DNA of 8,474 nucleotides from positions 1-8,474 of the forward strand of contig QIMB01000327.1 of NCBI GenBank assembly GCA_003233615.1, read 5' to 3'. Position numbers and translations under genes: made by a program. Within the stretch, counting starts at the first letter, position 1. Each line of letters opens with the position of its first letter. The notes below the pieces were generated by a model. That model was given only the letters and a program-made list of their open reading frames with translations. It was not told where the DNA came from and made no database searches. Positions 6,120 through 8,474 of this stretch are shown piece by piece. This DNA is from Nitrospirota bacterium (GTDB taxonomy: Bacteria; Nitrospirota; Nitrospiria; Nitrospirales; UBA8639).

Positions 6120-6533
6120 CTAGTGGCTTTCTTTGACGAGATTTTTGTTCCATTCAGGGACTTCAATGATGAGATCTTTCTCTCCATTGGGAACGCATTG
6201 GCAGGCCAGTCTGGATTGAAGGTTTAAGCCAGGGGCTTCATCGAGCTGATCATTTTCGTCGTCTGTCGGCTCATTGCAGGTATCCAGGCCTTCTTTGACA
6301 ATGATATGGCAAGTCGAGCAGGCGCAGACACCTCCGCAGGCATGTTCCACATCGATGCCATTTCCCAAGGCAATATCCAAAATACTTCCAACTAATCCTG
6401 ATTCTCCAAACGGCAGTTTGGCAGGGTCAACGTGTATTTCGATAGGTTTCTCAGGCGTAATGAACGTGATCGTAAATGGTTTTTGAGCAATGGCTGTGTC
6501 ACTTTTTTCAATATATGGATTACTGCCTCCCAT
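6120..6533 (-). CDS. fdx: ISC-type [2Fe-2S] ferredoxin
   Basis: An adrenodoxin-like ferredoxin that passes electrons during iron-sulfur cluster assembly in the cytoplasm. The cluster motif HACGGVCACSTCHI (64-77) gives ligands C66, C72 and C75 in the C-X5-C-X2-C pattern, with C111 in SRLACQC as the fourth. C70 matches the extra conserved cysteine of E. coli ISC ferredoxin (its Cys46 in CACTTC). Other matches to that protein are the acidic stretch DDENDQLDEAPGL (91-103) and a C-terminus of the form 'IEVPEW...ESH'. At 137 residues it is longer than the usual 111, mostly from about 20 extra N-terminal residues. C86 and C113 are further cysteines outside the ligand set. A good Shine-Dalgarno AAAAGGAG (6547-6540) lies six bases before the ATG. 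The gene diverges from iscR-iscS, whereas in E. coli fdx closes the isc operon. Confidence 0.93.
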   Translation of the reverse strand: MGGSNPYIEKSDTAIAQKPFTITFITPEKPIEIHVDPAKLPFGESGLVGSILDIALGNGIDVEHACGGVCACSTCHIIVKEGLDTCNEPTDDENDQLDEAPGLNLQSRLACQCVPNGEKDLIIEVPEWNKNLVKESH

Positions 6534-6570
6534 TAAATTCTCCTTTTAAAACAGTATGTTATGAGTTTCT

Positions 6571-6598
6571 ATTCTAGCGAATATCGTCGTAATGTTCA
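6571..6598 (-). promoter_or_regulatory. Possible promoter of the ferredoxin gene
   Basis: On the minus strand TGAACA (6598-6593) and TAGAAT (6576-6571) are separated by 16 bp, matching four of six and five of six consensus positions. The leader to the ferredoxin ATG would be about 30 nt. The IscR-like site at 6637-6651 lies about 40 bp upstream of the -35, so a regulator bound there could act on this promoter too. Tentative. Confidence 0.35.
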
Positions 6599-6636
6599 TT
6601 CGATTGTCACACTAGGTAATACGACCAATTCTATCT

Positions 6637-6651
6637 CCGACCATTTTAGTC
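6637..6651. promoter_or_regulatory. IscR type-1-like operator
   Basis: On the minus strand this reads GACTAAAATGGTCGG. Against the core GACTRWWWYAGTCRR of the IscR type-1 consensus as I remember it, 14 of 15 positions match. It lies in the iscR-ferredoxin intergenic region and directly abuts the proposed iscR -35 box. Holo-IscR binding here would be expected to repress iscR-iscS when clusters are plentiful. A separate AGTCGG at 6697-6702 could be an additional half-site. Confidence 0.6.
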
Positions 6652-6681
6652 TTGACTGACATGAGAGGTCAATGATACATT
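6652..6681 (+). promoter_or_regulatory. Promoter of the iscR-iscS operon
   Basis: TTGACT (6652-6657) and TACATT (6676-6681) are 18 bp apart, five of six and four of six matches, and TGA (6673-6675) supplies an extended -10 TGn. Transcription would start near 6688, leaving a leader of about 87 nt. A second candidate, TATAAG (6693-6698), lacks a good -35. TTGAC (6652-6656) and GTCAA (6668-6672) also form an inverted repeat within the spacer region. Confidence 0.5.
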
Positions 6682-6774
6682 AAGTACGATCATATAAGTC
6701 GGAGTTAGGTGTTACAGGTATAAGGCAAAAATTTGAGCGAGTGATACGTCATTCGCAGAAAACGTTAGTTCATT

Positions 6775-7260
6775 ATGTTGAAACTTTCCAAAAAAGCAGA
6801 TTATGCCTTGATGGCGCTCCAGTATATGGCGACCGTGCAATATGGAGAAATGAATGCCTTCAACATTCATCGAGTTGTGAACACGAAGGAAATTGCTGAG
6901 GAGCATTTGATCCCATTAGAACTCTTGGCGAAAGTGCTTCAGACCTTGGCGAAGCATGAGATGATTGAAAGTCAAAATGGTCCGAAAGGTGGGTATGTCC
7001 TAGCGCGAGAGCCTGGGGCGATTTCTATTGCCCAGGTCTTGGAAGCAATCGAAGGACCTTTAGGGATTGCCGATTGTTATCATGAAAAAGATGATCACGC
7101 AGCTTGTGATCAGATGGAACATTGCAATATCCGTACACCGCTTCTCAAAGTGCAAGAGAGTATTGTGCAATTACTTAGTAGTATGTCTATTGAGGATATG
7201 ATGGCCGAACCTCCCTTAATTATTGTGGAATCTCGAAAACCAGAAGGAGTTCAATTATGA
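6775..7260 (+). CDS. iscR: Rrf2-family iron-sulfur regulator IscR
   Basis: A 161-residue transcription factor of the Rrf2 family, expected to sense cellular Fe-S status and control the isc genes. The N-terminal winged helix has the typical start MLKLSKKADYALMAL and the wing NGPKGGY (68-74). The cluster-binding loop has three cysteines, C101, C111 and C117, spaced X9 and X5; E. coli IscR has X5 and X5 (C92, C98, C104) and a His ligand three residues after the last. Here that position is Arg120, while H103, H108 and H116 lie nearby, so the fourth ligand may differ. About nine extra residues are present before the recognition helix (near 21-33). The ATG at 6775 has no clear Shine-Dalgarno. The stop overlaps the iscS start (ATGA), so the two are translationally coupled. 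The IscR-like operator upstream suggests autoregulation. Direct partnership with iscS supports IscR over other Rrf2 proteins. Confidence 0.9.
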   Translation: MLKLSKKADYALMALQYMATVQYGEMNAFNIHRVVNTKEIAEEHLIPLELLAKVLQTLAKHEMIESQNGPKGGYVLAREPGAISIAQVLEAIEGPLGIADCYHEKDDHAACDQMEHCNIRTPLLKVQESIVQLLSSMSIEDMMAEPPLIIVESRKPEGVQL

Positions 7261-8471
7261 AGTTGCCCATATATTTAGATAATCATTCGACCACACCCTG
7301 TGATCCGCGTGTTGTGGAGACGATGCTCCCATTTTTCACGGAAAAATTCGGCAATTCAGCGAGTCGAAACCATAGTTTCGGGTGGGAAGTGGAAGAAGCT
7401 GTTGAACAGGCGAGAAAACAAATCGCTCATTTAATCGGGGCTGATGCGAAAGAACTGATTTTTACCAGTGGAGCGACGGAATCGAATAACCTTGCTCTGC
7501 AAGGTATCGTAGCAATGTACAAGGAGAAAGGTAATCATATTATCACCAATGCGACCGAACATCGGGCGGTGATTGATACGGCGAAATATCTTGAAAAAAA
7601 AGGTGTTACTGTTACCTTTCTTTCTGTAGACAAAGTTGGAATGGTCAGTCCTGACGATGTGCGTAACGCGATTACCGACAAGACCATCTTAATTTCGGTG
7701 ATGTTGGCGAACAATGAAATCGGGACGATTAATCCTATTGCGGAAATTGGGAAAATAGCCAAAGAAAAGGGCATCATTTTTCATTGTGATGCCACGCAAG
7801 GTGTTGGGAAAATTCCGGTGAATGTGCAGGAAATGGGCATTGACCTCATGTCGTTTTCCTCCCACAAAATTTATGGCCCCAAGGGTGTGGGCGCATTATA
7901 TGTTCGGCGGCGGGCACCACGGGTCCGATTGGAACCGATGATCTATGGTGGTGGACATGAGCGAGGTATGCGCTCCGGGACATTGCCGGCACCGTTAATT
8001 GTAGGATTTGGCAAAGCATGTGAACTCTGTGAACAGGAAATGGCTGGAGAAGCAATCCGTCTGGCGAAAATGCGAGATCGCCTGCAAGAAGGCATTATGG
8101 GAGCGATGGAAGAAGTCTATCTGAACGGACATCCAACGGAACGCTTACCAGGCAATCTCAACATTAGTTTTGCCTATGTGGAAGGCGAAGCGTTGCTTAT
8201 GGGGGTCAAAGAAATTGCCCTGTCCTCAGGCTCGGCATGTACGTCCGCTACCTTAGAGCCCTCCTACGTGATGCGGGCGTTAGGCGTGGGATCTGATTTA
8301 GCCCATTCGTCTATTCGGTTCGGGCTTGGACGATTTAATACAGATGAAGAAATTGAATATACGATTGATCGGATGCTCAAAGCTGTGACACATCTTCGTG
8401 AAATGTCCCCGCTCTATGAGATGGCCAAAGAAGGTATTGATTTGAAAAGTGTTCAGTGGGCTGCGCATTAA
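7257..8471 (+). CDS. iscS: Cysteine desulfurase IscS
   Basis: A PLP enzyme that removes sulfur from L-cysteine, giving alanine and a persulfide that is passed to the IscU scaffold. Its 404 residues equal the length of E. coli IscS, and the landmarks align: ATESNN (73-78), H102, NNEIGT (152-157), D178 and Q181 in CDATQG, and the PLP lysine K204 in SSHKIYGPKG. The catalytic C328 lies in SSGSACTSATLEPSYVMRALG, the group I type loop of housekeeping IscS/NifS rather than SufS. The usual 'SATTP' near the N-terminus reads HSTTP here. The start ATG overlaps the iscR stop by four bases and has a good AGAAGGAG (7242-7249) seven bases upstream. The frame is complete, with TAA at 8469. IscU and further assembly genes probably follow beyond the window. 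Confidence 0.96.
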   Translation: MKLPIYLDNHSTTPCDPRVVETMLPFFTEKFGNSASRNHSFGWEVEEAVEQARKQIAHLIGADAKELIFTSGATESNNLALQGIVAMYKEKGNHIITNATEHRAVIDTAKYLEKKGVTVTFLSVDKVGMVSPDDVRNAITDKTILISVMLANNEIGTINPIAEIGKIAKEKGIIFHCDATQGVGKIPVNVQEMGIDLMSFSSHKIYGPKGVGALYVRRRAPRVRLEPMIYGGGHERGMRSGTLPAPLIVGFGKACELCEQEMAGEAIRLAKMRDRLQEGIMGAMEEVYLNGHPTERLPGNLNISFAYVEGEALLMGVKEIALSSGSACTSATLEPSYVMRALGVGSDLAHSSIRFGLGRFNTDEEIEYTIDRMLKAVTHLREMSPLYEMAKEGIDLKSVQWAAH

Positions 8472-8474
8472 CTA

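Noticed and set aside
6042..6227. Plus-strand 61-residue frame over the ferredoxin 3' end
   Set aside because: It is antisense to the C-terminal part of a clearly real ferredoxin and has no recognisable features of its own.

Overview
The window looks like chromosomal DNA of a Gram-negative bacterium of moderate GC content. Three things suggest Nitrospirota, perhaps Nitrospira: the style of the genes, an outer-membrane-type lipoprotein, and two short interspersed repeats built like the 'gttgaaaaa-gccgc-gcggc' repeats I recall from Nitrospira genomes. That placement is inference from memory. No rRNA, tRNA, CRISPR array, intact insertion sequence or phage gene is visible.

Left part (1-3826). 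A membrane protein (184-1737) fuses about seven transmembrane helices to a spermidine-synthase-like Rossmann domain, behind a reasonable sigma-70 promoter. A 107-residue protein of unknown function (2043-2366, minus) has a strong ribosome binding site and a perfect 13-bp hairpin terminator. A lipoprotein (about 2606-3826, plus) consists of seven FG-GAP/VCBS-type repeats with a period of about 49 residues, so it is predicted to be a seven-bladed beta-propeller. The last two genes diverge.

Middle part (3827-6119) is sparse and mosaic. It holds a small two-helix membrane protein with an uncertain N-terminus (4042-4329), a 60-residue four-cysteine zinc-ribbon protein (4655-4837) and a charged helical protein of unknown function (5272-5700). 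Around them lie two diverged, directly oriented copies of one short interspersed element (4391-4545 and 5861-6029), each carrying a different small extra block. There is also a 19-bp palindromic tag (5055-5075) and a block that may be the end of a lost insertion sequence (5697-5860). It reads as a repeat-collecting region.

Right part (6120-8474) is an iron-sulfur cluster assembly (ISC) locus. iscR (6775-7260) and iscS (7257-8471) overlap by four bases and form an operon that probably continues past the window with iscU. An ISC-type [2Fe-2S] ferredoxin gene (6120-6533) is transcribed divergently. The 241-bp space between them contains a near-consensus IscR type-1-like operator abutting a sigma-70 promoter, so feedback control of cluster assembly by IscR is the likely logic.

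I do not see a clearly new defence, conflict or biosynthetic system. The observations most worth a second look are the divergent ISC control region, the altered cluster-ligand pattern of IscR, the nested repeats, and the small unassigned genes between them.
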